Shown: positions 47,681 to 57,478 of the stretch, in pieces
How the letters are laid out: each line of letters opens with the position of its first letter
Numbering within the stretch: position 1 is the stretch's first letter
From: Flavobacterium gyeonganense
GTDB lineage: Bacteria; Bacteroidota; Bacteroidia; Flavobacteriales; Flavobacteriaceae
DNA length: 64,000 bases
Assembly (NCBI RefSeq): GCF_029625295.1
Contig: NZ_CP121112.1
Coordinates: 434,001 to 498,000 of the forward strand
Reading direction: 5' to 3'
Position numbers and translations under genes: made by a program
Notes under the pieces: generated by a model
What the model was told of the DNA's origin: nothing
The model's database searches: none
What the model saw: only the letters and a program-made list of their open reading frames with translations

Positions 47681-48060
47681 TTAACTATATAATATTCCTT
47701 CGTCTGTATGCTCCCTTGCAAATAGATTTTCTATATCTACCATCGGGTTTATTTGATTTTGGACTTCCGGTTTGGCATTCTTTACATTCTGTTCACTTAC
47801 TTCTGCTTTTTGTCCATGTTTGTCAACAGTAATGCAATCAGCGCCTCCAATAGGACAGGTTGCTTTACTGTCTTCTAGTAATATTTTTCCTTTATTAGAC
47901 AAGGTAACTTTTTCATAAAAACTACTCCATTTTGTAATTACTGCCTGACACAGCAGGTAATCGCCGCTTCCGTTGGGCTGCATTTTACATTTACCAAAAG
48001 TATTTTTCTCTAATGTCTGTCCAATTTCTTTATCGGTTGCTATGAGTTTATTTGCTGCAT
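47681..48060 (-). pseudogene. 5'-truncated PAAR-like DUF4280 gene (duplicate)
   Basis: A shorter copy of the DUF4280 gene at 51919-52413. The coding match begins at an internal position (AANKLIATDKEIGQTLEKN) and lacks the N-terminal 45 or so residues. The first in-frame ATG gives a 100 aa protein from 47983. A central stretch of about 105 bp (47906-48011) differs by only one base from 52138-52243. The C-terminal tail then diverges completely (TDEGILYS). This suggests a recent duplication or exchange, followed by loss of the 5' end. Confidence 0.75.
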
Positions 48061-48341
48061 TCCTTCAGCTAACAAGAACATCTCCATTCTTGCTAACTGA
48101 GGCTTTTCTTTTCAATACGTCAAGGAACTGATTATTTATAAGTATTATTACAAATCACTATGAAAGTGAATTTACTTATTACATTTTTCTAAGATTGTTT
48201 CAGAATTATAATCTTCAATTATCTTCATCATTTTTAAATTTTTTTCTTCTTATTCTTATTTAGCTGCTTCTAGTTTGAATATTTTTCTATCCTTTTCATT
48301 AGATTATAAATGAGAATTGTATATCAATGGGTTTTATTTTA
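48061..48341. other. Intergenic region holding a gene-end fragment
   Basis: Between the lipoprotein and the truncated DUF4280 copy. On the minus strand a frame reads NQFLDVLKRKASVSKNGDVLVS followed by a stop at 48065, then runs straight into the DUF4280 homology at 48060. It looks like the end of another gene fused to the duplicate by recombination. The rest (48140-48341) shows only very short frames. Confidence 0.4.
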
Positions 48342-49244
48342 TTAGGACTTTTTAACTATTTTTCCATCATTCTCTAAAATATAGCTATTTTTTAAAGTAG
48401 ATTTAGAGCTTATGGTTTTTACTATGATATTATATCCTTCATCAATTGAAAATGATGTTACTTCTTTTTCATTAAAATTTTCTGGTTCATACCATTCTCC
48501 TTCAACATATAATTCTCCCATGACAATATTATTTTTAACACTTATTAAATAATATCTATAATTAAAATCTCCACAATCTTGAGGCACTAAAATAATAGTA
48601 ACATCCCCTTTATTTGGAAGCGATAAATATCTAAGCTTATTTTCTCCACAATTGTATTTTTCAATTCCTTTAATTGAATTACAATTAAGAAGATTATATT
48701 TCACTGTTTTAATATTAATCACCTCATTATAAGGTAATTTCACTTTACTCATTTGAAAGCAACTAATCTTTAAATCATTACTAGGAATAAGGTCATTATT
48801 AATGATAGCTCCAAAATTTTTAAAAGAATCCTGAGCATCAGGCATAAGTGTTTTTAAAATATCTTCACTTTTTCCTTCAAATTTTATATTATCTAATTTA
48901 TTGTCATTATCATAATAAAAAATATAAGTTTCATAATAAGTATCTGACAATGCTTCATTAATATACATTTTTACATTAAATTTTACTTTTATTGTCTTAT
49001 CTTGTTTTGTTACATCCTCTGGCGCGTAATTCATTGCACAGCCTGAGCCACAACTTATCACAAATGATTCATTAGTATACCTATTTCGTTCATTTAATGG
49101 AGCTGAAACAACTTCTTTTTTCTGTACAATTTTAGTAGTATCCTTAATAGATGCTATTTCTATTTTGGGCTCATTCTTTTTACATCCTATTATAAATATT
49201 GACAATAATAGAATAGAAGTTATAATTTTTTTATTTGTTTGCAT
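48342..49244 (-). CDS. Lipoprotein, candidate immunity protein of the three-domain effector
   Basis: A 300 aa lipoprotein (MQTNKKIITSILLLSIFIIGC). It has a CGSGCAMNY motif and beta-rich mature sequence (YYETYIFYYDNDNKLDNIKFEG; FNYRYYLISVKNNIVMGELYVEGEW). It overlaps the end of the effector gene by 14 bp, so the two are translationally coupled, a common arrangement for effector and immunity pairs. Family unknown. Confidence 0.6.
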   Translation of the reverse strand: MQTNKKIITSILLLSIFIIGCKKNEPKIEIASIKDTTKIVQKKEVVSAPLNERNRYTNESFVISCGSGCAMNYAPEDVTKQDKTIKVKFNVKMYINEALSDTYYETYIFYYDNDNKLDNIKFEGKSEDILKTLMPDAQDSFKNFGAIINNDLIPSNDLKISCFQMSKVKLPYNEVINIKTVKYNLLNCNSIKGIEKYNCGENKLRYLSLPNKGDVTIILVPQDCGDFNYRYYLISVKNNIVMGELYVEGEWYEPENFNEKEVTSFSIDEGYNIIVKTISSKSTLKNSYILENDGKIVKKS

Positions 49245-51906
49245 TTTTTGAATTTATTAATGTTTGTTTTATTTGCTCAGGACTGATATGTGCTTCGTTT
49301 AGACCATCGCCCGCATAATATGATTCTCCTCCTTTAGCGTATCTTTTAACAATGATAGTCTTCCCTTCTTTTTTAACTGTTTTATCACTTATACGTTTTC
49401 CTACCTCTACACCTATACTCGCCCATTCTTTTGCCGAATCATACATTGCATCTTCTACTTCTCCACTTTTTTCAAGATAGGCAATAATTTTAGGTCTCTT
49501 AAGATTAATCAGATATTCATCGAAAATTTTATCTTGCATTTCTTCATTTAATTTAAGATTTATATCTAAAGATAAACGAGTAATTGCATCATTTAGAGTA
49601 ATTGGTATTAATTGATATCTACCTACAGCAAAAACATCTCTATTTTCTTGTTTATCTTGAATCTCTTTAATAGTAAGATCTACTACTTTCACATTATCTA
49701 TGACCTTTAATCCTCCTTTAGTTTGATTGCATTTATTGTAATTATTGCCTGATTCATGGTTCGCAATTAAATTTCCAAATTCACTGTGTGACCATTTATA
49801 TTTGCTGACAGTACTTTTATTTTGCTCATTATTCTTCGATCCTCGTAAACAATTACAAGTATCTTTAAAACCTAAATCCTTTGCCAATTGTACTATACTT
49901 TTACCATCTAATTGACTTAAAGTCTTTATGAAGTATTCATTTTTTAAATATTTTTGAGAAAACTCCCTTACATCAACATGAACCCATGATACTGCGCCTT
50001 TCTCAGTTGATTCTAAATTAAAAATATCATTTTGACCAGGTTTCCAGTCCCATTTCGCTCCTAAATATTTATTAAAAATTTTCTCCCGTATTCTTTCAAC
50101 ATCTGGAATACTTCTTGCTCGTTGTCCGGTACTTATAAAGTTATAATGAATATCTAAAGCTTTTCCACAATGATTTGTCGTTTTTGTAGATAAGTAAATG
50201 GGGTGATTGTGACATCTATAACCAGAATCTATCCATTTTGTTTTATAATCTAAATGTTTATCTCTATTAATGTAAAAAATAGAAGCCCGATAAGCACAAA
50301 CTAAGCTTCTGTGAATTCCTGGATACTCATATTTTCTGTATGGTTCTAAAACAGAACTATTCTGATATTCATCTGAATTTCTTCCATTGCCATACCCAGT
50401 ACAAGTACCACATTTACATTTTATCTCCTCAAAATTTATAGGATATTTTTTTTGAAATTCATCAATAGCTTTTAAAACATTACCACAGACTTTACCAGTT
50501 TCAGGAACTTTCATATAATCTCGCTGAAATTGTTTGATCATTTTTTCAGTACGATCTGTAAACTTATCAGTAGGTACATTCCCGCCAAATCCCGCTAAAC
50601 GAATATTTATTTCTCTTATAAGTTCACTATTTGGAGATCCTATTTTTATACAAAATTTTTCTCCACAATTTTTCCCTTCATTACCACTTCCGCTACCAAT
50701 CTTCGCAACCTTATTAGTAACTTCAATTGGATCTGGCTTAAACACAGTAGCATCAACATTAACAATTTTACTTGGTTTAGTTTGTTTAGTTTGTATTACT
50801 TCAACATCTGCATATACTTCCTGTTCTGCGCCTTCTCCCCAATAACCTCCACCTTTACTTCTCGGGATTTTATTAAGATCTATTACTACAGAATATATGT
50901 TTGACCTAATAATGAATTTATCATTGAATAATTCATCATCTGAAATCCCGTCTTCATCATATAATTTCAAGCGAATTTCTTTACCAATCAACCCTTTAGA
51001 ATCTATCCAAACCTTAATTTGCTTTTCCTTAAAAGTCCCTTGTATTTTATGTCCGGCAGTATCTGTAAGATGTACATTCGTAATTTCTGCCTTCGTTTTT
51101 GGTGGCTGCGCGGAAGAACCTGATGTATTAGTCTTTTCCTGTACAGGTTTTTGTACCGCTGTTTTGGGCTGTGCAGGCTGTTGTACAGGTATTTTCCTCT
51201 TATACGGTGCTACAGGTACTTCCAGATCATTTACATTAACATTATTACTCGCAATTTTTTCTTTATTAAAATCTGTTGTTACATAATATTCATGTACTTT
51301 ACCTTCATCTTTACTCTTTCTTGCAATTTCTGCAATACTGGGTCTTAATAGAAAATTGACATCTGCTTTTCCATTTTTTACAACACCTGAAAGTGTTTCT
51401 ATTATATTTTTTGTATTTGCTTTATCATGTCCGCTACCAACTGCATCATCCTCCCAAAGCGTAACGTTTACTTTACGTTTCTCCATGTGCAGACAGTGAA
51501 CTCTCGCCTTAAGCGTTTGCCCATACGATAACGGTTTTTGAGGCTTTTTACCGTTTTTATCCAGTAATTCAATACTATCTATTTTTGGTTTTTCGGCCGG
51601 ATGTGATTTTATATTTAGACGAGCTACCTCATCTCCTCTTCTTGCTAAAATACGGATACCTTTTCTATCTAAACTTTTCTGAAAAAAGGTATATGATATT
51701 TTTTTTCCTGTTTTATCATTTTCTTTTGTCTTGCGCCATCTCCCATTTTCTAGAATATATATTTCCCATTTTACAAGCTGCTCAAAACTATTATTAGAAG
51801 CTGAATTTTGAAAAGGCAAAATATTCGGTAAATAACTATTTACATAATAAAATTCTTCCTTTCCTACAATAGGATCCGGATTTCCAATTATTTTAAATTC
51901 TGACAT
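49231..51906 (-). CDS. Three-domain peptidoglycan-degrading T6SS effector
   Basis: An 891 aa intact protein. Domains: N-terminal Ig-like region; Pro/Gln-rich linker (about 235-275); second Ig-like region; peptidoglycan-binding-1 domain (REINIRLAGFGG, MIKQFQRDYM); M15-type carboxypeptidase/endopeptidase core (WIDSGYRCHNHP, NHCGKALDIH, WVHVDVR, giving the usual His, Asp and His zinc ligands); and a C-terminal lysozyme-like domain (NLIANHESGNNYN, FAVGRYQLIPITLNDAI, with probable catalytic Glu in HESG). It starts 12 bp after a DUF4280 PAAR-like gene and is coupled to a lipoprotein. Peptide and glycan attack by one protein is inferred. No signal peptide, consistent with direct T6SS delivery. Confidence 0.78.
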   Translation of the reverse strand: MSEFKIIGNPDPIVGKEEFYYVNSYLPNILPFQNSASNNSFEQLVKWEIYILENGRWRKTKENDKTGKKISYTFFQKSLDRKGIRILARRGDEVARLNIKSHPAEKPKIDSIELLDKNGKKPQKPLSYGQTLKARVHCLHMEKRKVNVTLWEDDAVGSGHDKANTKNIIETLSGVVKNGKADVNFLLRPSIAEIARKSKDEGKVHEYYVTTDFNKEKIASNNVNVNDLEVPVAPYKRKIPVQQPAQPKTAVQKPVQEKTNTSGSSAQPPKTKAEITNVHLTDTAGHKIQGTFKEKQIKVWIDSKGLIGKEIRLKLYDEDGISDDELFNDKFIIRSNIYSVVIDLNKIPRSKGGGYWGEGAEQEVYADVEVIQTKQTKPSKIVNVDATVFKPDPIEVTNKVAKIGSGSGNEGKNCGEKFCIKIGSPNSELIREINIRLAGFGGNVPTDKFTDRTEKMIKQFQRDYMKVPETGKVCGNVLKAIDEFQKKYPINFEEIKCKCGTCTGYGNGRNSDEYQNSSVLEPYRKYEYPGIHRSLVCAYRASIFYINRDKHLDYKTKWIDSGYRCHNHPIYLSTKTTNHCGKALDIHYNFISTGQRARSIPDVERIREKIFNKYLGAKWDWKPGQNDIFNLESTEKGAVSWVHVDVREFSQKYLKNEYFIKTLSQLDGKSIVQLAKDLGFKDTCNCLRGSKNNEQNKSTVSKYKWSHSEFGNLIANHESGNNYNKCNQTKGGLKVIDNVKVVDLTIKEIQDKQENRDVFAVGRYQLIPITLNDAITRLSLDINLKLNEEMQDKIFDEYLINLKRPKIIAYLEKSGEVEDAMYDSAKEWASIGVEVGKRISDKTVKKEGKTIIVKRYAKGGESYYAGDGLNEAHISPEQIKQTLINSKNANK

Positions 51907-51918
51907 ACTATTTTTATT

Positions 51919-52413
51919 TTATTTACAAATAGAATCACTCTCTTCTAAACTCTCTTGAAATTCACCTGTATTAACCAAAGGATTTATCTGGTTGCTTACC
52001 TGCGGTTTCGCTTTTTTTGCATTTCCTTTGCCTGCCCCTGCTTTCTGCCCGTGTTTATCTACTTCTATACAATCCGGTCCTCCAATAGGACAGGTTGCTT
52101 TGCTGTCTTCCAATAATATTTTTCCTTTATTAGACAAGGTAACTTTTTCATAAAAACTACTCCATTTTGTAATTACTGCCTGACACGGCAGGTAATCGCC
52201 GCTTCCGTTGGGCTGCATTTTACATTTACCAAAAGTATTTTTCTCAAGCGTTTGTCCAATTTCTTTGTCTGTTGCAATGAGTTTATTTGCTGCATCTTTA
52301 TCATTTGCATAATGTTTCTGCTGAGATTTTACCTTTAGTGTATCTTTTTTTGGTTCAACACTAAACTTACATTTTAACGTAGCCCCTTGTACTACTAGGT
52401 GTTTCTCACTCAT
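51919..52413 (-). CDS. PAAR-like DUF4280 protein
   Basis: A 164 aa protein of the DUF4280 / PAAR-like family. It starts MSEKHLVVQGATLKCKFSVEP with later TFGKCKMQPNGSGDYLPCQAV and SKATCPIGGPDCI, giving the cysteine-spaced pattern of the group. PAAR-like proteins cap the VgrG spike and carry effectors. Placed immediately before the large effector, so it likely loads that effector onto the spike. A truncated copy precedes the second effector at 47681-48060. Confidence 0.8.
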   Translation of the reverse strand: MSEKHLVVQGATLKCKFSVEPKKDTLKVKSQQKHYANDKDAANKLIATDKEIGQTLEKNTFGKCKMQPNGSGDYLPCQAVITKWSSFYEKVTLSNKGKILLEDSKATCPIGGPDCIEVDKHGQKAGAGKGNAKKAKPQVSNQINPLVNTGEFQESLEESDSICK

Positions 52414-52494
52414 GGCTTTACCTTTTTGAAATATTAAATGTCGTTCTTAATTCCTTTACCTATTCTATTCTCTAATGTTTATTACATTTAACTA

Positions 52495-53568
52495 TCAATT
52501 TAATTCTTTTTGTTTTTCTAAAGACTCTACCGATATTGAAATCTTTATTAGATCATCATAGTCAATACTGCATTCCATTTTTATCTTTTCAATCCAATAT
52601 GAATCCTTGTCCAAAAGATATGTTGCATTATAATATCCTTTCCTAGGATCGTATCCAAAATTGGCTTCAGATTCACTGTCTTTATAATCTCCTTTTTGTT
52701 CCACCTTCACTAAATAAGATTCATCTAAAAAGGGATCAATCTTTTGTTCGACTTCAAATAATGATTCCTCATCTTTTTCTAACGGAAAGGAAACATTGTT
52801 TTTAAATTCATAATTGGCTGTGTAACCTATATGTATAGCATTAAAAAAAACTCTCAAAAAATAATCTGAAGCCAGTGACTTCAACAATGTATCTATATTT
52901 TCTAATGCACATTCCGTATGGTCAATATAAATTTGAATTACTTCACCTTCATAATAATCCAGAATTTCTGTTTTTACTCCTTCCCAACGGTTTATAATTT
53001 CACTATAGTTATGAACATCAATCCATTTACCAGACTCGTCAACCACTATTTCCAAAGGATATAAAACTTCCGCTGTTTTTGCTGCAAGTTCATCCATAAC
53101 AGTATCCGGTATTTCGTTATTGATATGGATAGACTGCCTTCTTATTTCAAACAGATGAAATTTATTTTTATCCGATGCAAGCCATTTTACACCTACCTCC
53201 ATTTCAATAGTGTCAATCTGATCACCAACCTCAGTGGTATATTGTACTTTGTATTCTTTACTAATTTCCTGAGGCAGAAAGGGTAATTTATACTCTTTAC
53301 CTAAACTAACTTTTTGTTTTGTTTTTACTTCTGCCTCTAATATTTCAGCTTCACTTTTTTCCGGAGCCAAAATCAAAAACTCCAAATGTCTTTTAAAATC
53401 TGCTTCGATTAGATCAGGAATTTCACAATATATATTATGATACCGTCTGAGTTCACTGGCAGCAATACCAAGTTCAAGGGAAACACTCTCCAGAGTATCT
53501 CCTTTTTTAACTTTATAAGTACGGTGCCTGCCGTGAAATGAAACTTCTGCTTCTTCTATATAATACAT
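52495..53568 (-). CDS. LysM-domain protein of the T6SS locus
   Basis: A 357 aa protein with a LysM domain near the N-terminus (RTYKVKKGDTLESVSLELGIAASELRRYHNI, about residues 17-48). The rest is beta-rich without a known enzyme motif. There is no signal peptide, so it is probably not a wall protein; cytoplasmic LysM proteins occur as baseplate or spike adaptors in contractile injection systems. Located between tssN and the PAAR-like gene, so an adaptor or spike-loading role is inferred. Confidence 0.65.
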   Translation of the reverse strand: MYYIEEAEVSFHGRHRTYKVKKGDTLESVSLELGIAASELRRYHNIYCEIPDLIEADFKRHLEFLILAPEKSEAEILEAEVKTKQKVSLGKEYKLPFLPQEISKEYKVQYTTEVGDQIDTIEMEVGVKWLASDKNKFHLFEIRRQSIHINNEIPDTVMDELAAKTAEVLYPLEIVVDESGKWIDVHNYSEIINRWEGVKTEILDYYEGEVIQIYIDHTECALENIDTLLKSLASDYFLRVFFNAIHIGYTANYEFKNNVSFPLEKDEESLFEVEQKIDPFLDESYLVKVEQKGDYKDSESEANFGYDPRKGYYNATYLLDKDSYWIEKIKMECSIDYDDLIKISISVESLEKQKELN

Positions 53569-53592
53569 TTGTTCAGATACATCTAAATTTTA

Positions 53593-54543
53593 TCAATTCA
53601 TTCCTGCATTTGCACCGTATACAAATTCAGGTTCTTCTGTTTTATCTTTTTTGGTTATTTCAACCTTCTTTTCTTTTTGTCTTTTACAGATAATAACCGA
53701 GTTCTCTGTGATACCATTCATTCCTAATGTATATTTTGCATCTACGTATCGGGCTGCCTGATACCATTTTGGCTGAAGAAAAAATACCCAATTGCAATTT
53801 TCTCCTTTATATTTCAATTGTATCTTACTCTCGGCATTGTGTTTATTGTATCCGGTAACGGTATGATAAAACAAAGCACCAAAATCAATTCTTACCGGCC
53901 CTTTTGATCTAAGTGAAGTGTAGGTTTCACTATCAGCATCTTTTTGAATCAATAAAGTAATCAGTAAAAGGTCTTTCATTTCGACATTCTCTATAACCGG
54001 AAAAGGGTTTTCTCTTTCCGGAATTTTCCAGGTAACGTATTCTTTTGGCGGAATCTGCAGCATATAATTGAACACTGCATAAACGCCAGTTGGAACTATA
54101 AAAACCAGAAAGTGTGAACACATCAAAAAAGTAAGTCCAATACCGCTTAATGCTGTATAAATGATAATGAACAATACGCTTGAATAAAGCATGATCAAAC
54201 ATGCAAACAACAATTCATTAGCAACCAGCTTTTGATTAAATTCATTAAAATAAATGCGGTACAAGTAAACATGAAGCGTTCCGAATAGTAAAGAAGCTAT
54301 CTGGTAAAAAAGGAATTCATCTGATACTTCAGTAAATAATTTATTGTAGCCTAAAAAACCAACCAAAGCATAAATAAGTACAGCTGAGAAAATATAGATA
54401 TAAAATTTCTTTTTATATTTTACTGCAAATTCTTTTACTTTATCACTAAAAACCATTGTAAGCAAAATACTTACGGCTATAATTACAACCAAAAATACAA
54501 TGAGCCTGACGTCAATAAGTGCTCCTAAATGCTTTTTTACCAT
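53593..54543 (-). CDS. tssN: T6SS membrane protein TssN
   Basis: A 316 aa inner-membrane protein with five hydrophobic segments in the first 170 residues and a C-terminal cytoplasmic domain (MKDLLLITLLIQKDADSETYTSLRSKGPVRIDFGALFYHTVTGYN, NCNWVFFLQPKWYQA). This topology and position beside tssG fit TssN, a subtype-iii-specific component that, with TssO and TssP, is thought to replace TssJLM. It starts 3 bp after tssG. Confidence 0.7.
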   Translation of the reverse strand: MVKKHLGALIDVRLIVFLVVIIAVSILLTMVFSDKVKEFAVKYKKKFYIYIFSAVLIYALVGFLGYNKLFTEVSDEFLFYQIASLLFGTLHVYLYRIYFNEFNQKLVANELLFACLIMLYSSVLFIIIYTALSGIGLTFLMCSHFLVFIVPTGVYAVFNYMLQIPPKEYVTWKIPERENPFPVIENVEMKDLLLITLLIQKDADSETYTSLRSKGPVRIDFGALFYHTVTGYNKHNAESKIQLKYKGENCNWVFFLQPKWYQAARYVDAKYTLGMNGITENSVIICKRQKEKKVEITKKDKTEEPEFVYGANAGMN

Positions 54544-54545
54544 TT

Positions 54546-55496
54546 CTACAATCGTGTTGAATAGCCCAACACAGGCTCATTATTAAAATTAAACTTTTCT
54601 GTTTCGTTGTTTATCAACAATACTATTTTTACCTCTACTTCCATCGGAAAAAAATGTTCGCAAAAGCAGTCTATAAACTTTTTTATATCTCCTTCATTAA
54701 TATAATTATGAAAGGGTTTATTAACTATCGGTCCAATTTCTATGGTTACATTCATAGAATAATCCGTATAATTTTTTCCGCTGATAAAATCGACTCCTAA
54801 TCTGTTTTCGCCTAATATAATCTGCTCTCCTTCTTCACTAAGTTCTTTTGATGTTGTGGTTTCAAAATTCACTTTTTCTTCTATAATCATTGATAAACAT
54901 TTACATGCCAAATCAATATCGCCAACAATTTTATACGCATAAGGCAAAAGCCGAATAAATTTTGAAACCAACACTGCCGGATAAATATGTGGCAGACCCC
55001 AAAAATCATAGAAAAACTCTAACGACTTACCTGAATTAAGTTTATATAAAAAATCTCTTTCTACACTTTCTATTTTGGTTTTGTAATGAAAAATTTCATT
55101 CTCAAAAGGGCTAAAAAAATTACGTGCTTCAGCTTCCTGCTTTTTCTGATGTTTATGTTCCCTGATCATCTGCTGAACAGATTTATCAGCGTTGTTCTCT
55201 TTTAAACTATGAATATATCCTTCGGGCAGCGTATCATAAATGCTGTCTCTCGACAAGAGTATAGTAAGATATTCACGTTTATCGTAATTATCATCCTTAA
55301 TCCCTGCTCCTAAAATATCACTTCTGAAAGCCCGTGAAAACTGCCCCTGATTAGAAATCATAATTTCGTCCTGAGCAACAGCAGTATTTTCCAAAAGCTC
55401 ATTAGCGATAACCTCAGCCCTTATATCGTCTGAAATATTCTCTATTTGCCGAACAAGATCTTCAAGATTCATATTATTTTTTCTTTGTGTCCTCAT
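54546..55496 (-). CDS. tssG: T6SS baseplate protein TssG-like
   Basis: A 316 aa protein, placed as TssG of Bacteroidetes systems. EAEARNFFSPFENEIFHYKTKIESVERDFLYKLNSGKSLEFFYDFWGLPHIYPAVLVSKFIRLLPYAYKIVGDIDLACKCLSMIIEEKV and ENRLGVDFISGKNYTDYSMNVTIEIGPI have the layout of TssG (wedge partner of TssF). I take ATG 55472 (MNLEDLVRQIEN), eight codons inside the longer frame, as the more natural start. The frame overlaps the NlpC lipoprotein gene by 23 bp. The family call depends on context plus general pattern. Confidence 0.65.
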   Translation of the reverse strand: MRTQRKNNMNLEDLVRQIENISDDIRAEVIANELLENTAVAQDEIMISNQGQFSRAFRSDILGAGIKDDNYDKREYLTILLSRDSIYDTLPEGYIHSLKENNADKSVQQMIREHKHQKKQEAEARNFFSPFENEIFHYKTKIESVERDFLYKLNSGKSLEFFYDFWGLPHIYPAVLVSKFIRLLPYAYKIVGDIDLACKCLSMIIEEKVNFETTTSKELSEEGEQIILGENRLGVDFISGKNYTDYSMNVTIEIGPIVNKPFHNYINEGDIKKFIDCFCEHFFPMEVEVKIVLLINNETEKFNFNNEPVLGYSTRL

Positions 55497-56115
55497 TGAT
55501 TCTTCCTGCTCCTATATATCGCAACTGAAAATATTCGTCGTTAAAATTGTAAATCGCCATTCCCTTGCTTGTACATGCCAAAATCCTGTCATTATGGAGG
55601 TATATCCCAACATCTGAAATTGGATGATCCTTATCGTATCTGAAAAAAACCAAATCTCCTTCTGCCAAAAAGCTTCTTCCGGTAAAAATCTGTATTGATT
55701 TTGATTTCCACATACCGGCTGGGTCTTTAGGAAGCGTAACTTTATAAACTTCACTATACAGTGACTGAACAAAATAAGAACAATCAACGCCTGTGCTGGA
55801 AAAACTTTTTTCTTTATAAGGCGTATTTACCCAAGGATCTATGTATGAATATAATTTGTAATTCGTAATCTTATTTGGTATTACGCCCAGCACTATAGAA
55901 TATTTTTCTTTTAAAGCCAATGTAGCATCACTTAAATTTTCTGAATTATCATTTACAACTGTTTTATTGCTCAAACCTGAATCCTCCATTTTAGCTTGCT
56001 TTTTCAATGCTTCCAAAGAATAATCATATTTAAAAGGAACCTGAGAAATATATTTCTTACTGCTACATCCTATACCAAACAGTATTATGAGCACTAATAC
56101 AATTGTTTTATTCAT
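55474..56115 (-). CDS. NlpC/P60-type lipoprotein heading the T6SS operon
   Basis: A 213 aa lipoprotein (MNKTIVLVLIILFGIGC). The C40 peptidase domain covers the last 120 residues, with Cys in FSSTGVDCSYFVQSLY and His in HPISDVGIYLHNDRI. Such enzymes cut peptidoglycan stem peptides. As the first gene of the minus-strand T6SS run it may open the cell's own wall to let the machine assemble; it might be the TssQ-type lipoprotein, but I cannot confirm. It overlaps tssG. Confidence 0.78.
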   Translation of the reverse strand: MNKTIVLVLIILFGIGCSSKKYISQVPFKYDYSLEALKKQAKMEDSGLSNKTVVNDNSENLSDATLALKEKYSIVLGVIPNKITNYKLYSYIDPWVNTPYKEKSFSSTGVDCSYFVQSLYSEVYKVTLPKDPAGMWKSKSIQIFTGRSFLAEGDLVFFRYDKDHPISDVGIYLHNDRILACTSKGMAIYNFNDEYFQLRYIGAGRINEDTKKK

Positions 56116-56420
56116 AAAAAAAATACTTATTGTTATGCCATGTAATTGATGGCAATGATAAAATCATTTTTAACTTATTAATCTTTTCGGATCAGGAACT
56201 GACTGAAGTGGTATTTGTCAGTTGATATGTTTTTTTAATCGTGAAATAATTCCTTTCACAAATATTGAGGTCGCAAACCTAAGAAATTATTTTGTAAGAA
56301 TTGTTATGAAATTTATAAAAATTTACGGTATTTTTTTTACAATTTTAAAATAATAAAAACTATTTTTGCCAGCGTCTTTATAAAAAATATCTTACTTAAT
56401 TATTAGCCACTAAAAAAAAG
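56116..56420. promoter_or_regulatory. Divergent promoter region of the T6SS locus
   Basis: Contains minus-strand TAGGTTTG (56274-56281) for the lipoprotein-tssG-tssN run and plus-strand TATTTTTG (56361-56368) for the PKD-protein and clpV unit, both fitting TAnnTTTG. The remainder is AT-rich, without coding potential. Confidence 0.5.
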
Positions 56421-57472
56421 ATGAATAAAAAAAATATCGATATCAGGGTTGTGTTTTTCTTTGTGATCCTACTATTAATTGGAATTATTGCTTTTTTAAT
56501 TCAATTTTTTAACCACGTTGACTGTGAAGATGTACGGTTTTATGTTTTGGCAGAAAACCCAAGGACCGAGGAATCGATTGAGTTTTTTGATAAGACACCA
56601 AATGCAAAATCATGGAAATGGGATTTTGGGGATGGATCAGAATCCGATGTAAGAAAACATACCTTTCACGTTTATAAAAAACCGGGTAAATACCTAATTA
56701 CCTTAACCATAAATGGGGAATGCATCCATAATAAAGAAATTACAATTAAAGATAAATACTTAACTGATAAAATAGGAACTCCTAAAATTATTGTTTCTAA
56801 AATTATTACTGCAGGACAGCCTACCTATTTCAATTCAGAATCTGAAGATGCTAAAACCTGGGAATGGGCTTTTGGAGAAAATAAAGGCATTGATGATACC
56901 TCTGCTAATCCTGTTTACACCTTTTCTACACCAGGTGAAAAAACAGTTACCCTTGTTGTTAACGGAAACTTTGGTACAGTTGCTAAGAAGATAATTTATG
57001 TACATCCCAAAGTAATAAAAAAACAAATCCTCTTAATATAACTTCTTACGAATTCGAAAAAAAAGCAGAAGCTTTTTCACTGCCTCGAGGTGCTGCAAAA
57101 AAAGACCCTCTTGAAGACATGCTGCAATATGTACCCGTAGCTCCTAAAACCAGAACACAAAAAGACAGTGTTATAGCAATTAAAAAAGCACCTAAAATAT
57201 CCGAAGACCAATTTGAAATCTTACTTAACAAAGTGGCCGAAGGAAGTAAAGTAAAAGATGATTTTTCAGAATATTTATGCGATGATTTAGACATTCCAAT
57301 TGTGAAAAACGACACAGATTTATTGACATTTTCTCAACTATGTGCCTCCATTAAAGGAAAAAAAATAAGAATCGAATCTATTCGTCTTAACAAAGACAAA
57401 CAAAATAATTGCATCAAAGGATTAAATATTAGTTATAAAGTAAAAAAATACCTGATCTGGTCTAAAGATTAA
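56421..57472 (+). pseudogene. PKD-repeat membrane protein (TssP-like), one-base frameshift
   Basis: About 350 aa when joined. One N-terminal membrane helix (VVFFFVILLLIGIIAFLIQFF) is followed by two PKD-type repeats (SWKWDFGDGSESDVRKHTFHVYKKPGKYLITLTING; TWEWAFGENKGIDDTSANPVYTFSTPGEKTVTLVV) and a C-terminal domain from TNPLNITSYEFEKKAEAF onward. The first ORF stops at 57041; adding one A to the run at 57017-57023 joins the second part ending at 57472. Location before clpV and topology suit TssP, a periplasm-facing component of subtype iii. The name is tentative. Confidence 0.6.
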
Positions 57473-57478
57473 ATAAGG

